A stretch of DNA of 64,000 nucleotides from Micromonospora sp. HNM0581 (lineage in GTDB: Bacteria > Actinomycetota > Actinomycetes > Mycobacteriales > Micromonosporaceae). A program made the position numbers and the translations under genes. Position 1 is the first letter of the stretch, and each line of letters begins with the position of its first letter. Under the pieces are notes generated by a model. The model was not told the DNA's origin and searched no databases. It saw only the letters and a program-made list of their open reading frames with translations. This document shows, piece after piece, positions 20,843-29,938 of the stretch. The stretch spans positions 62,001-126,000 of the forward strand of contig NZ_JAASAD010000010.1 of assembly GCF_012726175.1 (NCBI RefSeq), in the 5' to 3' direction.

Positions 20843-21022
20843 GACCAGATGATCCCACCCGGGTGGAACCGGCCGGCGGTGGGCCGAGGCCACCGCGGCG
20901 TGGTCATTCGTAGAGGTCGGCCCGCCACTCCGCTCGACGATCGGTTGCGGTAACCTGACTCACTGTCAACTGGCCGTCACTTCTCGACGGGCGACTCGTT
21001 CCACGATGGTGGGCGGAGGACT

Positions 21023-23347
21023 GTGTCCTTCGTCCGCGTACCGCCCCCGTGCCCCCTCACGAAGGCGACCGCCGTGCCCGTCGCGTCTGTGTTCCGTACC
21101 GCCCCGTTGCGCGCCAGCGCCCACCGGCCGCCCCTACCGGAGATCTGCGTGCTCGCGGTCGCCGCCGTCCTGGTCGCCCTCGGTGCGGCCGGTCCGGTGC
21201 CCGCGATCGCGGTGGTGGCGCTCGCCGCCGCGCCAGCGTCCACCCTCGCCGGGGTCCGGCTGTCCCGGCTGTCCCTCGGCACCGACTCGCCGGTCGGCGG
21301 CGCACCGGCCGGACGACTGGCCCGTCGTCGGGCGGCACGGCCGCGTCGAGCTGCCGCCCTGCTGCACGCCGCGGTGGTGTTCGCCGGCCTGACCGCGGCG
21401 GTGCTGCCGCTGGCCTCCGCCGGGTACCGTCCGGCGGCTGCTGCCGCCGGGCTCGCCGGCACCACGGCGTTGCTCGGCGGTGGTCTGTTCAGCTTGGACC
21501 GGCCACGTCCGTCGATCCGCAGTCGGCTGCGCCGACTGCTCGACCAGGCCGCGCCCGGTGTCTGCCTGGTGCTCACCGCCTGGCTGCTACTGCCGTACGC
21601 CGGTGTGTCGACCCACGCACGGCTGGCAGTCGCGGCGGGCCTGGGTCTACTCGCCGTCGACGCGTTGGCGGTGCTCACCGGTGCCGGCCGTGACGGCGGT
21701 ACCGCCCGTTGTCGTGGTGGCGCCGCGTTGACCCTGTTCGCTCTGGTGCTGCTGGCCGCGTTGCCGGCCAGTCCCGCCGCCGGGCGGGCGGCACTGCTGG
21801 CGGTGCCCCCACTGGTCGTCGGTGTGCTGCTGATCGCCGCCGGGTTCCCGCAGGTGACGCGGGTTGATCCCGCCCGGCGGGACCGGTTGGTCTGGCCACG
21901 GGTGGTGCTGCCACCGGTCGCGGTGGTGCTCGCCGTCGCTCACCACTTGCAGGTGGGGCTCCTGCCGGACCGTACGGCGGTGCTGCTCGCACTCGCCATG
22001 GTCCCGCCGCTTGTGGTGCGCCAGCTGCTGAATGCCGCGGCCCCCACGCCGCCGGACGGGCCGGTGGCCGCTGCCGCCGACGCGGCGTCCCCGATGACGC
22101 CGGTAGCCGACGACTACGACGACGCGGCAGGCCGTGTTGGCCTACTGCGGGCACTGGCGGCCTGCCCCGAACCGGCCGGCGGTGCCCTGCTCGTGGTCGA
22201 CCTGCACCTCGCGGAGCTTCCCGGCCGGCTGGTGCGTGACGACGTGGCGGCGGAGGCCGTCCGTCGGGCGCGGGCCGTCGCCACCGACGAGGACGCCGTG
22301 TTCGACCTGGTCGGTGCGGGGCTCGCGGTGCTCACCCGATCCGGGCCGATGTTCGCGTACGCGCTGGGTACCCGGTTGCTCGTGGCGCTGGGTCGCCCCT
22401 ACGAGGTGTCCGGTGCGGTGCTGCGGTCGCGGCCCAGCATCGGGCTTGCCGAGTTGGGCAGGGGGCGGCCGGAGGATCTGTTCCGTCAGGCGGACCTGGC
22501 CCGTCGGCGTGCGGCCCAGCTTGGTCGGGACCGGGTCGAGTGGTACGACGCCTATCTGGAGGAGCAGCTGGTCCGGCGGCTCGACCTGGAGCGGGAGCTG
22601 CCCGGCGCGGTCGCCCGGGGAGAGCTGGATCTGATCTACCAGCCGGTGCTGGGCCTGGCCGACCGGGCACCGGTCGGTACGGAGGCGCTGCTGCGGTGGC
22701 GCAGTCCCGTGCTCGGCACCGTCTTCCCGGCGGAACTGCTTCCGGTGGCCGAGGATCTCGACATCGTGGGAGAGCTGGGGGTCTGGGTGCTGGACCGGGC
22801 CTGTCGACAGCTGGCCGACTGGAGCGTGGGCGGCCGACGGCTGTGGATGGCGGTGAACGTGACCACCGGCGAACTCACCTCGCCGGACTTCGTACCCCGG
22901 ACGGCAGCGGTGCTGGAGGCGTACGGGGTGGGGCCGGACCAGTTGGTGATCGAAGTTGCCGAGCCGAAGGTGGCCGCCGAGCTGCCGACGGTGGTGGCCC
23001 GGCTGGCCGGCCTCCGCTCGATGGGCATCCGCACCGCTCTCGACGACTTCCGGGCCGAGCACGCCTCCCTCGCTCAGCTCCGGCGACTACCGATCGACCT
23101 GCTCAAGGTCGGACCTGAGGTCGCCTCGGTGAGTGCGGACCCGCACCGGCCTCTGCTGGACGTGGTGGTCACGGTGGCCGAGCGGCTTGGCCTTGAGGTG
23201 GTGGCCGAGGAGTTGGAGTCGGTCCATCAGGTCGAGGGGGCGCATCGGGCCGGCTGCCGGTACGGCCAGGGCTTCGAGCTGGCTCGGCCGGCGACCGCTG
23301 AGCGGGTGGAGGCGTACTTCGAGGAGTTCCCCTCGACGTCACGGTGA
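21023..23347 (+). CDS. Membrane protein with degenerate GGDEF and altered EAL domains
   Basis: A 774-aa protein. Residues about 40-345 are mostly hydrophobic helices. The next 170 residues occupy the GGDEF position but lack the GG[DE]EF site (VFDLVGAGLAVLTRSGPM instead), so cyclase activity is unlikely. The C-terminal EAL domain keeps EALLRWR, a metal-site Asn in AVNVTTGEL and the glutamine of GCRYGQGFEL, but the usual DDFGTGYSSL is DDFRAEHASL and EGVE is EELE. It may bind cyclic-di-GMP rather than degrade it. GTG 21023 follows GGAGG by three bases. Second of three such proteins in the window. Confidence 0.82.
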   Translation: MSFVRVPPPCPLTKATAVPVASVFRTAPLRASAHRPPLPEICVLAVAAVLVALGAAGPVPAIAVVALAAAPASTLAGVRLSRLSLGTDSPVGGAPAGRLARRRAARPRRAAALLHAAVVFAGLTAAVLPLASAGYRPAAAAAGLAGTTALLGGGLFSLDRPRPSIRSRLRRLLDQAAPGVCLVLTAWLLLPYAGVSTHARLAVAAGLGLLAVDALAVLTGAGRDGGTARCRGGAALTLFALVLLAALPASPAAGRAALLAVPPLVVGVLLIAAGFPQVTRVDPARRDRLVWPRVVLPPVAVVLAVAHHLQVGLLPDRTAVLLALAMVPPLVVRQLLNAAAPTPPDGPVAAAADAASPMTPVADDYDDAAGRVGLLRALAACPEPAGGALLVVDLHLAELPGRLVRDDVAAEAVRRARAVATDEDAVFDLVGAGLAVLTRSGPMFAYALGTRLLVALGRPYEVSGAVLRSRPSIGLAELGRGRPEDLFRQADLARRRAAQLGRDRVEWYDAYLEEQLVRRLDLERELPGAVARGELDLIYQPVLGLADRAPVGTEALLRWRSPVLGTVFPAELLPVAEDLDIVGELGVWVLDRACRQLADWSVGGRRLWMAVNVTTGELTSPDFVPRTAAVLEAYGVGPDQLVIEVAEPKVAAELPTVVARLAGLRSMGIRTALDDFRAEHASLAQLRRLPIDLLKVGPEVASVSADPHRPLLDVVVTVAERLGLEVVAEELESVHQVEGAHRAGCRYGQGFELARPATAERVEAYFEEFPSTSR

Positions 23348-23651
23348 CCGATCGGGCTCACCGTTTCACCCGGTGGTGGCTGCGGGTCCGGCTGAGCGCG
23401 GTGAGCGGTGGATGCGCCAGCCGCACAGCGGGGAATGCCTCACCACCCGCCCGGTGTTGCGCTGCGTCAACGACCTTCATGGAAGGGCACCTGGCCAACG
23501 TCTCCGGTGGGGCAGGCGCCGCTTCCCACCTGCACCGCCCAGCTGAGCTGTTGAAGGTGGTCGCCGGGCCGGCGCGTGGTCCCGTGACGCGCCGGCCCGG
23601 TGCTTCACCTGCCGGTCCAGCCCTCCGCGTAGGGGCCGGCCTCGGCAGTTG
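23348..23651. other. Gap between converging genes, terminator only
   Basis: These 304 bases hold no convincing gene. An in-frame plus-strand reading from 23344 continues into the antisense of the DUF2690 gene and has no family features. The only clear structure is the hairpin at 23564-23600. Confidence 0.6.
23564..23600. terminator. 14-bp hairpin between converging genes
   Basis: Arms 23564-23577 and 23587-23600 are exact reverse complements (CCGGGCCGGCGCGT). It can terminate both the EAL-type gene and the DUF2690 gene. Confidence 0.65.
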
Positions 23652-24110
23652 TCAGGCGCAGAGCGGGTCGCTGGTCAGCACGGTGCCGGAGGCGGTGGTC
23701 ACCTTGCCGACCGCGCACACGCTCATGTTGTGTCCGTACAGTTGGTCACCGTAGTACTGCCGGCCGGTGCCGCCGTACCAGTCGGTGGTGCCGTACGGAT
23801 TCGACCGGTAGACGTGGACCTGAACGGTGTTGCTGGGGCTGACCCGGTTGGAGATCCGACCCCAGTTCGTCTTGCATGCGGCGCTCCAGCGCAGTTCCAC
23901 CACGGCGAGGGTGGTCGAGCCCTGGACGATGTACTTCGGGTAGGTGGTGGCGTTACTGGCGTCGGCGGAGCAGCCGGTTTCGATCGGATCCAAGCCGTCG
24001 CAGCCGTGACCGCTGCAGGTGGCGGCGGAGGCTGGCGCCGCGACCAGGAGGCTGGCTGTGATGAGGGCGCCTGCGGCAGCGGCGGCAAACCGTCGGGCGT
24101 TCCGGATCAT
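23652..24110 (-). CDS. Secreted DUF2690-like protein
   Basis: A 152-aa exported protein. ATG 24110 follows AGGAGAC. The signal peptide is clear: basic MIRNARRF, a hydrophobic core and the cleavage site APASA-A at about residue 31. The mature domain has conserved cysteines (CSGHGCDGLDPIETGC, AACKTNWGR, SVCAVGKV) and the VELRW motif of DUF2690. Function of this family is unknown. The same fold occurs as the C-terminal part of the divergently transcribed HTH protein, so the two products are probably linked. Confidence 0.8.
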   Translation of the reverse strand: MIRNARRFAAAAAGALITASLLVAAPASAATCSGHGCDGLDPIETGCSADASNATTYPKYIVQGSTTLAVVELRWSAACKTNWGRISNRVSPSNTVQVHVYRSNPYGTTDWYGGTGRQYYGDQLYGHNMSVCAVGKVTTASGTVLTSDPLCA

Positions 24111-24250
24111 TGTGTCTCCTGAACTCTGGTGGGCTGTCTCAGCCGCGGGATGCGACTCCCCATCTCTACCTTCCGTCGACACTGATCTCTACGCTGTGTC
24201 GCGTCGGACAATCAACAACGGCGACGGTTAATCAATCCCAGGGAGGGCTC

Positions 24251-25255
24251 ATGGCTCGGGCGGAACGTCCGGTGGATCCCACCGTCGACCCTCTTCAGGC
24301 GTTCGCTGCCGAGTTGCGCCAGCTCAGGGAGGCGGCAGGACGTCCCACGTATCACGCTCTGGCTCGTCGGGCGCACCGGTCGTCGAGTTCGTTGTCGGAA
24401 GCGGCCGGCGGCCGGCGGATGCCCACCCTGGACACCACGCTGGCCTACGTCGGCGCGCTCGGCGGCGACGAGCGCGAATGGACCGAACGGTGGCACGCGT
24501 TGCGGGCTGCCATCGACTCTGCCGGGTCCGGCACTCTCGATTCGCTCCGCGCCGAGCGTCTGCCCGGTGCAGAGCAGCGTTCGGGTGCTGTGGCCGGCCT
24601 GGACGTGAGCGGGGCCGGTCCGGTGGGCGGTGCCGCCCAACTCGCCGACGGTGATCAGTCCGGAGAGGGTCTTCCTGACCTGACCTCCCGTACAGCGAGG
24701 CGGACCGGCTTCGCTGTCGGGCTCGTCGTGGTCGCGGTGATCGGATTCGTCACCGTACCCTGGCTCGCCGGGTCTTTCCGTGCGACGCCCACCGCACCCG
24801 TGAGTCCCTCCGCAGCCGCATCCGACGTGGGGTACACCAGCGTGTCGGCCCGGGACGGCGCCGACCCGAAGGACGCAGGCTGCGCGGCCGATCCCGCCGT
24901 GACGACTCTGGACAGCAACGCGGTGCTGCTCGACGATCGGGTGGTCGGTACGGTCGAGCTTCGCTATGCGCCCGCCTGCGGTGCGAGTTGGCCTCGTTTC
25001 GTGCCGGCACCGGCGCCGTCCGTGCCGGTGCCGAGTCCCGCTCAGGTGCGGCTGACCGTGACCGATGGCGACGATCCGACACGCACGGCCGAGTTCAGCA
25101 TGGACTACGCCGGCATCTCTGCCTATGGCAACCTGTTGACCAGTACGCGCACCTGCGTCTATGCGCTGGTGGAGCTTTCCGGTGAGGGGTGGCGGTCGGC
25201 GGTCGGCCGCACGGGATGCTGGCGCGGCGCCGCCCAGGTCCGCCCAGTGCCCTGA
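24251..25255 (+). CDS. HTH (XRE-like) membrane protein with an external DUF2690-like domain
   Basis: A 334-aa protein built of three parts. An N-terminal Xre-type helix-turn-helix (ELRQLREAAGRPTYHALARR ... LSEAAGGRRMPTLDTTLAYV, residues about 15-80) is followed by a linker, one membrane segment (TGFAVGLVVVAVIGFVTVPW, about 157-176), and a C-terminal DUF2690-like domain (DGADPKDAGCAADP, GTVELRYAPACGASWPRF, TRTCVYALVEL). The architecture suggests an outside sensing domain joined to a DNA- or partner-binding domain inside. ATG 24251 follows GGGAGG. The divergent neighbour encodes the same domain as a free secreted protein. What it regulates is unknown. Confidence 0.82.
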   Translation: MARAERPVDPTVDPLQAFAAELRQLREAAGRPTYHALARRAHRSSSSLSEAAGGRRMPTLDTTLAYVGALGGDEREWTERWHALRAAIDSAGSGTLDSLRAERLPGAEQRSGAVAGLDVSGAGPVGGAAQLADGDQSGEGLPDLTSRTARRTGFAVGLVVVAVIGFVTVPWLAGSFRATPTAPVSPSAAASDVGYTSVSARDGADPKDAGCAADPAVTTLDSNAVLLDDRVVGTVELRYAPACGASWPRFVPAPAPSVPVPSPAQVRLTVTDGDDPTRTAEFSMDYAGISAYGNLLTSTRTCVYALVELSGEGWRSAVGRTGCWRGAAQVRPVP

Positions 25256-25283
25256 TCTGGCGTTATGTGCCCTTGGGGGCATT

Positions 25284-25289
25284 TATAGT
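25284..25289 (+). promoter_or_regulatory. -10 element TATAGT
   Basis: TATAGT in an A/T-rich patch, five bases before ATG 25295. There is no ribosome binding site, which suggests a leaderless transcript. Confidence 0.45.
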
Positions 25290-25294
25290 AGGTT

Positions 25295-26029
25295 ATGGCC
25301 AGTCTACGGGCGAAAATTCGACACGTGATCGGTGATCAACGGATCATCCGGGTCCAGAGGTTCGTGGCGCCCGCCGCGCGTCGCAACCTGTCCCTGCTGG
25401 CCAGGGTCTACGACACCGACAAGCAACGCGGCCACGGCTACACCACGCTGTACGAGCGTCATCTGGCGGCGTTTCGTGACCGCCCCGTCAACCTGCTGGA
25501 GATCGGGATCGGTGGCTACGACTCCGTCACCTGGGGAGGTTCGTCGCTACGCACCTGGCGGGACTATTTCCAGTTCGGTGAGATCCACGGCCTCGACATT
25601 GCCGAGAAGCGGATCGACGAGCCTCGCATCCATGTTCACCGGGGCGACCAGTCCGACCAGGTCTACCTGCGGGAACTCGGTCGTCGGCACGGGCCGTTCG
25701 ATGTCGTCATCGACGATGGCAGCCACGTGAACGCACACATCCGTACGTCGTTCGAGGCACTCTTCGTCGACCACGTACGGCCCTCGGGCTTCTACGTCAT
25801 CGAGGACATGTCGACCGCCTACCTTGACGAGTACGGTGGCGGTCCACCGGGGCATCCCGGAACCTCGATGCGGCTGGTTCAGGATCTCTGCGACGACGTG
25901 AACCGGCGGCACTGGGCGGGGCCGGCGGGTAGGGCGGCGCGACCGGTGCGGGCTGTTCACGTCTACGAGAAGATCGCCTTCGTGCAGCGCGGTGACGTCG
26001 AAGTCTGCGCTGTTCCGGCGATTCAGTGA
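25295..26029 (+). CDS. Class I SAM-dependent methyltransferase, MycE/TylF-like
   Basis: A 244-aa methyltransferase. The N-terminal YDTDKQRGHGYTTLYERHL resembles sugar O-methyltransferases such as MycE. The SAM-binding motif I is NLLEIGIGGYDS, an acidic ribose-binding position follows in IHGLDIAEK, and the metal-binding style DVVIDDGSHVNAH and GFYVIEDMSTAY follow. In MycE-type enzymes these acidic residues hold a divalent metal next to the sugar hydroxyls. No glycosyltransferase or natural-product cluster is adjacent, so the acceptor is unknown. Confidence 0.82.
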   Translation: MASLRAKIRHVIGDQRIIRVQRFVAPAARRNLSLLARVYDTDKQRGHGYTTLYERHLAAFRDRPVNLLEIGIGGYDSVTWGGSSLRTWRDYFQFGEIHGLDIAEKRIDEPRIHVHRGDQSDQVYLRELGRRHGPFDVVIDDGSHVNAHIRTSFEALFVDHVRPSGFYVIEDMSTAYLDEYGGGPPGHPGTSMRLVQDLCDDVNRRHWAGPAGRAARPVRAVHVYEKIAFVQRGDVEVCAVPAIQ

Positions 26030-26126
26030 GTGTCGCCGGCGATCGTCTTGATCACTCGGTTGGTGCCTTCGGAGCCGGTGTTGGTGTGGCCCCGGCCCCG
26101 GTCACGACGCCAGGGCAGGCGACACC

Positions 26127-27371
26127 TCAGCGTCGCAGGTCGAGCCAGACCAGCCGATGGTCGGAGGTGGGGAAACCGCCCGGCAGGGCCGGGTCGTAGT
26201 CGCCGACCAGCCGGAACAGGGGGTCACCCGGCACCGGCCAGAAGATTCCGGTGGAACGGACCGGCAGGCCCCGGCTCGGCAGCAGATAGTCGACCCGCAG
26301 GTTGCCGGGGCTGGTGTCGGCGAAGTCGGCGGTATCGAAGCGCGGTTCGCTGCGGTGGTCGAGGTTGGCGCCGCCCTGCCGCCGGGCCGCCGCGGTTCCG
26401 CCTGCGCTGGCCGGCACGACCCGGTCGTTGACCCGCGGGTGGTCGAGCAGCTGCTGCGCCGCGCCGGGCAGGCTGTCGCCGTCGTACGGGTCGGAGTTGA
26501 GGTCACCGGCGATCAGGAAGGCCGCACCCGGCCGTAACCCGCCGCGCCGCCCGGCGTCGTCGTAGATGTAGCCGGCCCGCCACGGCGAGACGTAGTCGGC
26601 CCAGAAGCGGATCTCGTCGTGGTTGCGGCGGCCGTTGCGGTCCTCTGGCCCGTCGAAGACCGGCGGCGTGGGGTGGCTGGCCAGCAGGTGCACGGTACGG
26701 CCGGGAAGCCGGATCGGCACGTCCCAGTGGCTCTTGGAGGACAGCCGCACGTCGGCGAGTTCCTGCGGGGTGTACCAGTCGGCGGCTTCGGGGGTGGACG
26801 GGTCGTCGGGCAGCAGCGCGCCGGGCATGTCCCGCCAGCGGAACGTCTGGAACTTGCGCACCCTGGTCAAGTCGATCGGGTACGCCGAGTAGATCGCCAT
26901 GCCGTACTGGCCGGGGAAGAGCCCGAATCCGTAGGCATCGTCGGGTCCACCGACGGTCCCGTCGTTGTTGAGGTCGTGTCCGGAGGGGACACCGGTGTTC
27001 GACGGAGCCGCGTAGCGGTACGGGTAGCGGATCGCCCGGGTGCCGTTGCGTGGCACGGAGAGGTAGTTGTCCTGGAACAACGCCAATGCCTGCCCGGTCG
27101 GGTCGTAGTCGAACTCGTTGATCAGCAGCACGTCCGGGCGTACCCGCTGGATCACCTCGGCGACATTGCCGGCCTGCGCGTCGTCCCGCCCGGACAGGTT
27201 GGCGACCAGCCCGCCGGCAGTCCCCCGATTCAGCGAGGCGTTGAAGGTCGCCACCCGCAGGGTGCCCGGTTCCCCCCGACCGGCACTGGCCTGCGACGGC
27301 ACCACGACCGCCGCCGTCGTGGCGAGCAGCGCCGCTGTGATCGCGGCGCCAACCTTTCGCTTCGCACCCAT
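26127..27371 (-). CDS. Secreted endonuclease/exonuclease/phosphatase-family protein
   Basis: A 414-aa exported protein with signal peptide (AAITAALLATTAAVVVPSQA, cleavage after QASA). The EEP fold motifs are present: LRVATFNASLN near the mature N-terminus, VLLINEFDYD (metal-binding Glu), LASHPTPP (catalytic His), FLIAGDLNSDPYDGD (Asp/Asn), RVDYLLPS and the final TSDHRLVWLDL. Members are extracellular nucleases or phosphatases; this one carries an inserted DLNNDGTVGGPDDAYG segment that looks like a calcium-binding loop. ATG 27371 is spaced well from GGGAGGG; an in-frame GTG two codons earlier is less likely. Substrate unknown. Confidence 0.85.
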   Translation of the reverse strand: MGAKRKVGAAITAALLATTAAVVVPSQASAGRGEPGTLRVATFNASLNRGTAGGLVANLSGRDDAQAGNVAEVIQRVRPDVLLINEFDYDPTGQALALFQDNYLSVPRNGTRAIRYPYRYAAPSNTGVPSGHDLNNDGTVGGPDDAYGFGLFPGQYGMAIYSAYPIDLTRVRKFQTFRWRDMPGALLPDDPSTPEAADWYTPQELADVRLSSKSHWDVPIRLPGRTVHLLASHPTPPVFDGPEDRNGRRNHDEIRFWADYVSPWRAGYIYDDAGRRGGLRPGAAFLIAGDLNSDPYDGDSLPGAAQQLLDHPRVNDRVVPASAGGTAAARRQGGANLDHRSEPRFDTADFADTSPGNLRVDYLLPSRGLPVRSTGIFWPVPGDPLFRLVGDYDPALPGGFPTSDHRLVWLDLRR

Positions 27372-27495
27372 CGACACCCTCCCGGTCCACGATCGACGAT
27401 TGCCACGCTACCGGGAGCGGTATGACGCCAGGGTGAACCGTAATGGACGATCCGCCGCGTCCGTCCGGGGTGCTCGACGGCGTTCCTCGACGGGC

Positions 27496-27984
27496 TCACA
27501 ACGGGCCGAGGACGGCCGACGGGTCCGCGTCCAGGGCGAGCGTGTCGAGCACCGCTAGCAGCTGGCGTTCCTCGTAACGGAAGTGGCTCTCCATGATGGC
27601 GGCGATGCCCTCGACGTGACGGTCGAGCTCGGCCGGGGAGGCGGCCCGGTCCACGGCGGCCTGCAGACCCGCGAGCAGATGCGCGATCATCGAGTGGTCC
27701 TGTGTCAGGTGTCGCAGGGTGTCGCGCAGCTCCGGGTAGGCGGCGGCGATCGCGGGGAACAGTTCGCGGTCCTCGCCCTCGTGGTGCCCGGTCAGCGCGG
27801 CACAGAAGCCGTGACAGAACAGCAGCAGGTCACGGGTGGCTGGTCCGGCCGCGTCGCCACTGGCCAGCGCGTTGCGGGTCAGGTTCAGGGCTTCGCGCAG
27901 CCGATCGTGCACGCCGCGCAGCTCGTGACTCCAGGCGACGAGCCTGGTCTCGCCGCCGGCAGGCCGGGCCATCCGGTCGGTCAC
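27496..27984 (-). CDS. Hemerythrin-like (HHE) domain protein
   Basis: A 162-aa four-helix protein with the iron-binding pattern of the hemerythrin HHE domain: [43 protein letters not shown] and [15 protein letters not shown]. Such proteins bind a di-iron centre that reacts with O2, NO or peroxide. The GTG start overlaps the ilvD stop by four bases (GTGA), so translation is coupled to dihydroxyacid dehydratase, an oxygen-sensitive Fe-S enzyme. That coupling hints at a protective or iron-related role; this is inference. Confidence 0.85.
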   Translation of the reverse strand: MTDRMARPAGGETRLVAWSHELRGVHDRLREALNLTRNALASGDAAGPATRDLLLFCHGFCAALTGHHEGEDRELFPAIAAAYPELRDTLRHLTQDHSMIAHLLAGLQAAVDRAASPAELDRHVEGIAAIMESHFRYEERQLLAVLDTLALDADPSAVLGPL

Positions 27985-29828
27985 TCCGGGACGCGGCGGT
28001 AGGCGCCGTCGCTGGCCGAGGTGGCCATCGAGGCGTACGCGCGCAGCGCCGCCGACACCGGGCGTTGCCGGTCGACCGGAGTGTACGGGCGGTCCCGCTT
28101 CTCCTGGGCGACCCGCCGGGCGTCGAGCACGTCGGCGGGGACGTTCAGCTCGATGGAGCGGGCCGGAATGTCGATGACGATCTCGTCACCGGGCTCGACC
28201 AGCGCGATCAGCCCACCGGAGGCGGCCTCGGGGGAGGCGTGCCCGATGGAGAGTCCGGAGGTGCCGCCGGAGAACCGGCCGTCGGTGAGCAGCGCGCAGG
28301 CCCGGCCCAGGCCCCGGCCCTTGAGGAACGAGGTGGGGTAGAGCATCTCCTGCATGCCAGGACCACCCTTCGGCCCCTCGTAGCGGATCACCACCACGTC
28401 CCCGGCGACGATCTCCTTCGCCAGGATGGCGGTCACCGCGTCGTCCTGGGACTCGTAGACCTTGGCCGGGCCTCGGAACGTCAGGCACTCCTCGGGCACC
28501 CCGGCCGTCTTCACCACACAGCCCTCCGGTGCGAGGTTTCCGTGCAGGATGGCCAGCCCACCGTCGGTGGTGTAGGCGTGCTGGTGGTCCCGAATGCAGC
28601 CGCCGGCCGCGTCGGTGTCCAGCGACGACCACCGGTTGGTGGTGGAGAACGGCTCGGTGGTACGCACCCCGCCCGGCGCGGCGTGGAACAGCTCGATCGC
28701 CTCCGTGCCGGCGGCGCCCCCGCGCACGTCCCAGTCGGCAAGCCAGCGCTCCAGGGTGGGGGCGTGCACCGCGTGCACGTCCCGGCGCAGCAGGCCGGCG
28801 CGGTCGAGTTCGCCGAGGATGGCCGGGATCCCACCGGCGCGGTGCACGTCCTCCATGTGGTACTGCGGCGAGTTCGGGGCGACCTTCGCCAGGCACGGCA
28901 CTCGGCGGGAGATGGCGTCGATGTCGGCGACCGAGAAGTCCAGCTCGGCCTCGCGGGCGGCGGCCAGCAGGTGCAGGATCGTGTTCGTCGAGCCGCCCAT
29001 CGCCACGTCCAGCGCGACGGCGTTCTCGAAGGCGGCCCGGGATGCCACCGCACGGGGCAGCACCGAGGCGTCGTCACCGTCGTACCACCGCTTGGCGATC
29101 TCCACGACGGTGCGACCGGCCTCGACGAAGAGCGACCGGCGGGCGGCGTGGGTGGCCAGCGTCGAGCCGTTGCCGGGCAGCGCCAGCCCGATCGCCTCGG
29201 TGAGACAGTTCATCGAGTTCGCGGTGAACATGCCGGAGCAGGAACCGCAGGTGGGGCAGGCGGAGCGTTCGATGGTGTCCAGCTGCTCGTCGGTGACGGC
29301 CTCGTTCGATGAGGCGATCATCGCGTCGATCAGGTCGATCTTGCTGTGCACGATCCCCTCGATCGCCACCGTCTTGCCGGCCTCCATCGGGCCGCCGGAG
29401 ACGAAGACGGCGGGGATGTTCAGCCGAAGCGCGGCCAGCAGCATGCCTGGCGTGATCTTGTCGCAGTTGGAGATGCAGACCAGAGCGTCCGCGCAGTGTG
29501 CGTTGACCATGTATTCGACCGCGTCGGCGATCAGCTCCCGGCTGGGCAGGGAGTAGAGCATGCCGCCGTGGCCCATGGCGATGCCGTCGTCGACCGCGAT
29601 GGTGTTGAACTCCCGGCCGACTCCACCGGCTGCGGCCACCGCGTCGGCGACCAGACCGCCCATATCCTTTAGGTGTACGTGGCCCGGCACGAACTGGGTG
29701 AAACTGTTCGCGATGGCGACGATCGGCTTGCCGAAATCGTCGTCGGTCATCCCGGTGGCCCGCCAGAGGGCCCGGGCACCGGCCATCGTCCGACCGTGCG
29801 TGGAGGTCTTCGACCGCAGCTCAGGCAT
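27981..29828 (-). CDS. ilvD: Dihydroxyacid dehydratase
   Basis: Fe-S dehydratase of 615 aa that makes the 2-keto acids of valine and isoleucine from their dihydroxy precursors. Cluster-binding cysteines are in [12 protein letters not shown] (about residue 122) and [11 protein letters not shown] (about 195). [17 protein letters not shown], the magnesium-lysine region and [19 protein letters not shown] are also typical. ATG 29828 gives [20 protein letters not shown], the usual beginning. Seven bases upstream is CAGACT, a possible -10 for a leaderless start. It is divergent from a GGDEF-EAL gene and separated from the other ilv genes, as in several actinomycetes. Confidence 0.96.
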   Translation of the reverse strand: MPELRSKTSTHGRTMAGARALWRATGMTDDDFGKPIVAIANSFTQFVPGHVHLKDMGGLVADAVAAAGGVGREFNTIAVDDGIAMGHGGMLYSLPSRELIADAVEYMVNAHCADALVCISNCDKITPGMLLAALRLNIPAVFVSGGPMEAGKTVAIEGIVHSKIDLIDAMIASSNEAVTDEQLDTIERSACPTCGSCSGMFTANSMNCLTEAIGLALPGNGSTLATHAARRSLFVEAGRTVVEIAKRWYDGDDASVLPRAVASRAAFENAVALDVAMGGSTNTILHLLAAAREAELDFSVADIDAISRRVPCLAKVAPNSPQYHMEDVHRAGGIPAILGELDRAGLLRRDVHAVHAPTLERWLADWDVRGGAAGTEAIELFHAAPGGVRTTEPFSTTNRWSSLDTDAAGGCIRDHQHAYTTDGGLAILHGNLAPEGCVVKTAGVPEECLTFRGPAKVYESQDDAVTAILAKEIVAGDVVVIRYEGPKGGPGMQEMLYPTSFLKGRGLGRACALLTDGRFSGGTSGLSIGHASPEAASGGLIALVEPGDEIVIDIPARSIELNVPADVLDARRVAQEKRDRPYTPVDRQRPVSAALRAYASMATSASDGAYRRVPE

Positions 29829-29938
29829 GGCTACCAGTCTGACACCGGTCAGCCGGCCCCGACACGGACGTCGCGCCGTGTCCCAACAGATGCACACCCG
29901 ACCCCCACGGCGAACATCGATCCGGCAGAGTTGAGGGT

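Noticed and set aside
23344..23754. Plus-strand frame overlapping the end of the degenerate EAL gene by GTGA
   Set aside because: It runs into the antisense of the DUF2690 gene, lacks any domain and crosses a strong hairpin.
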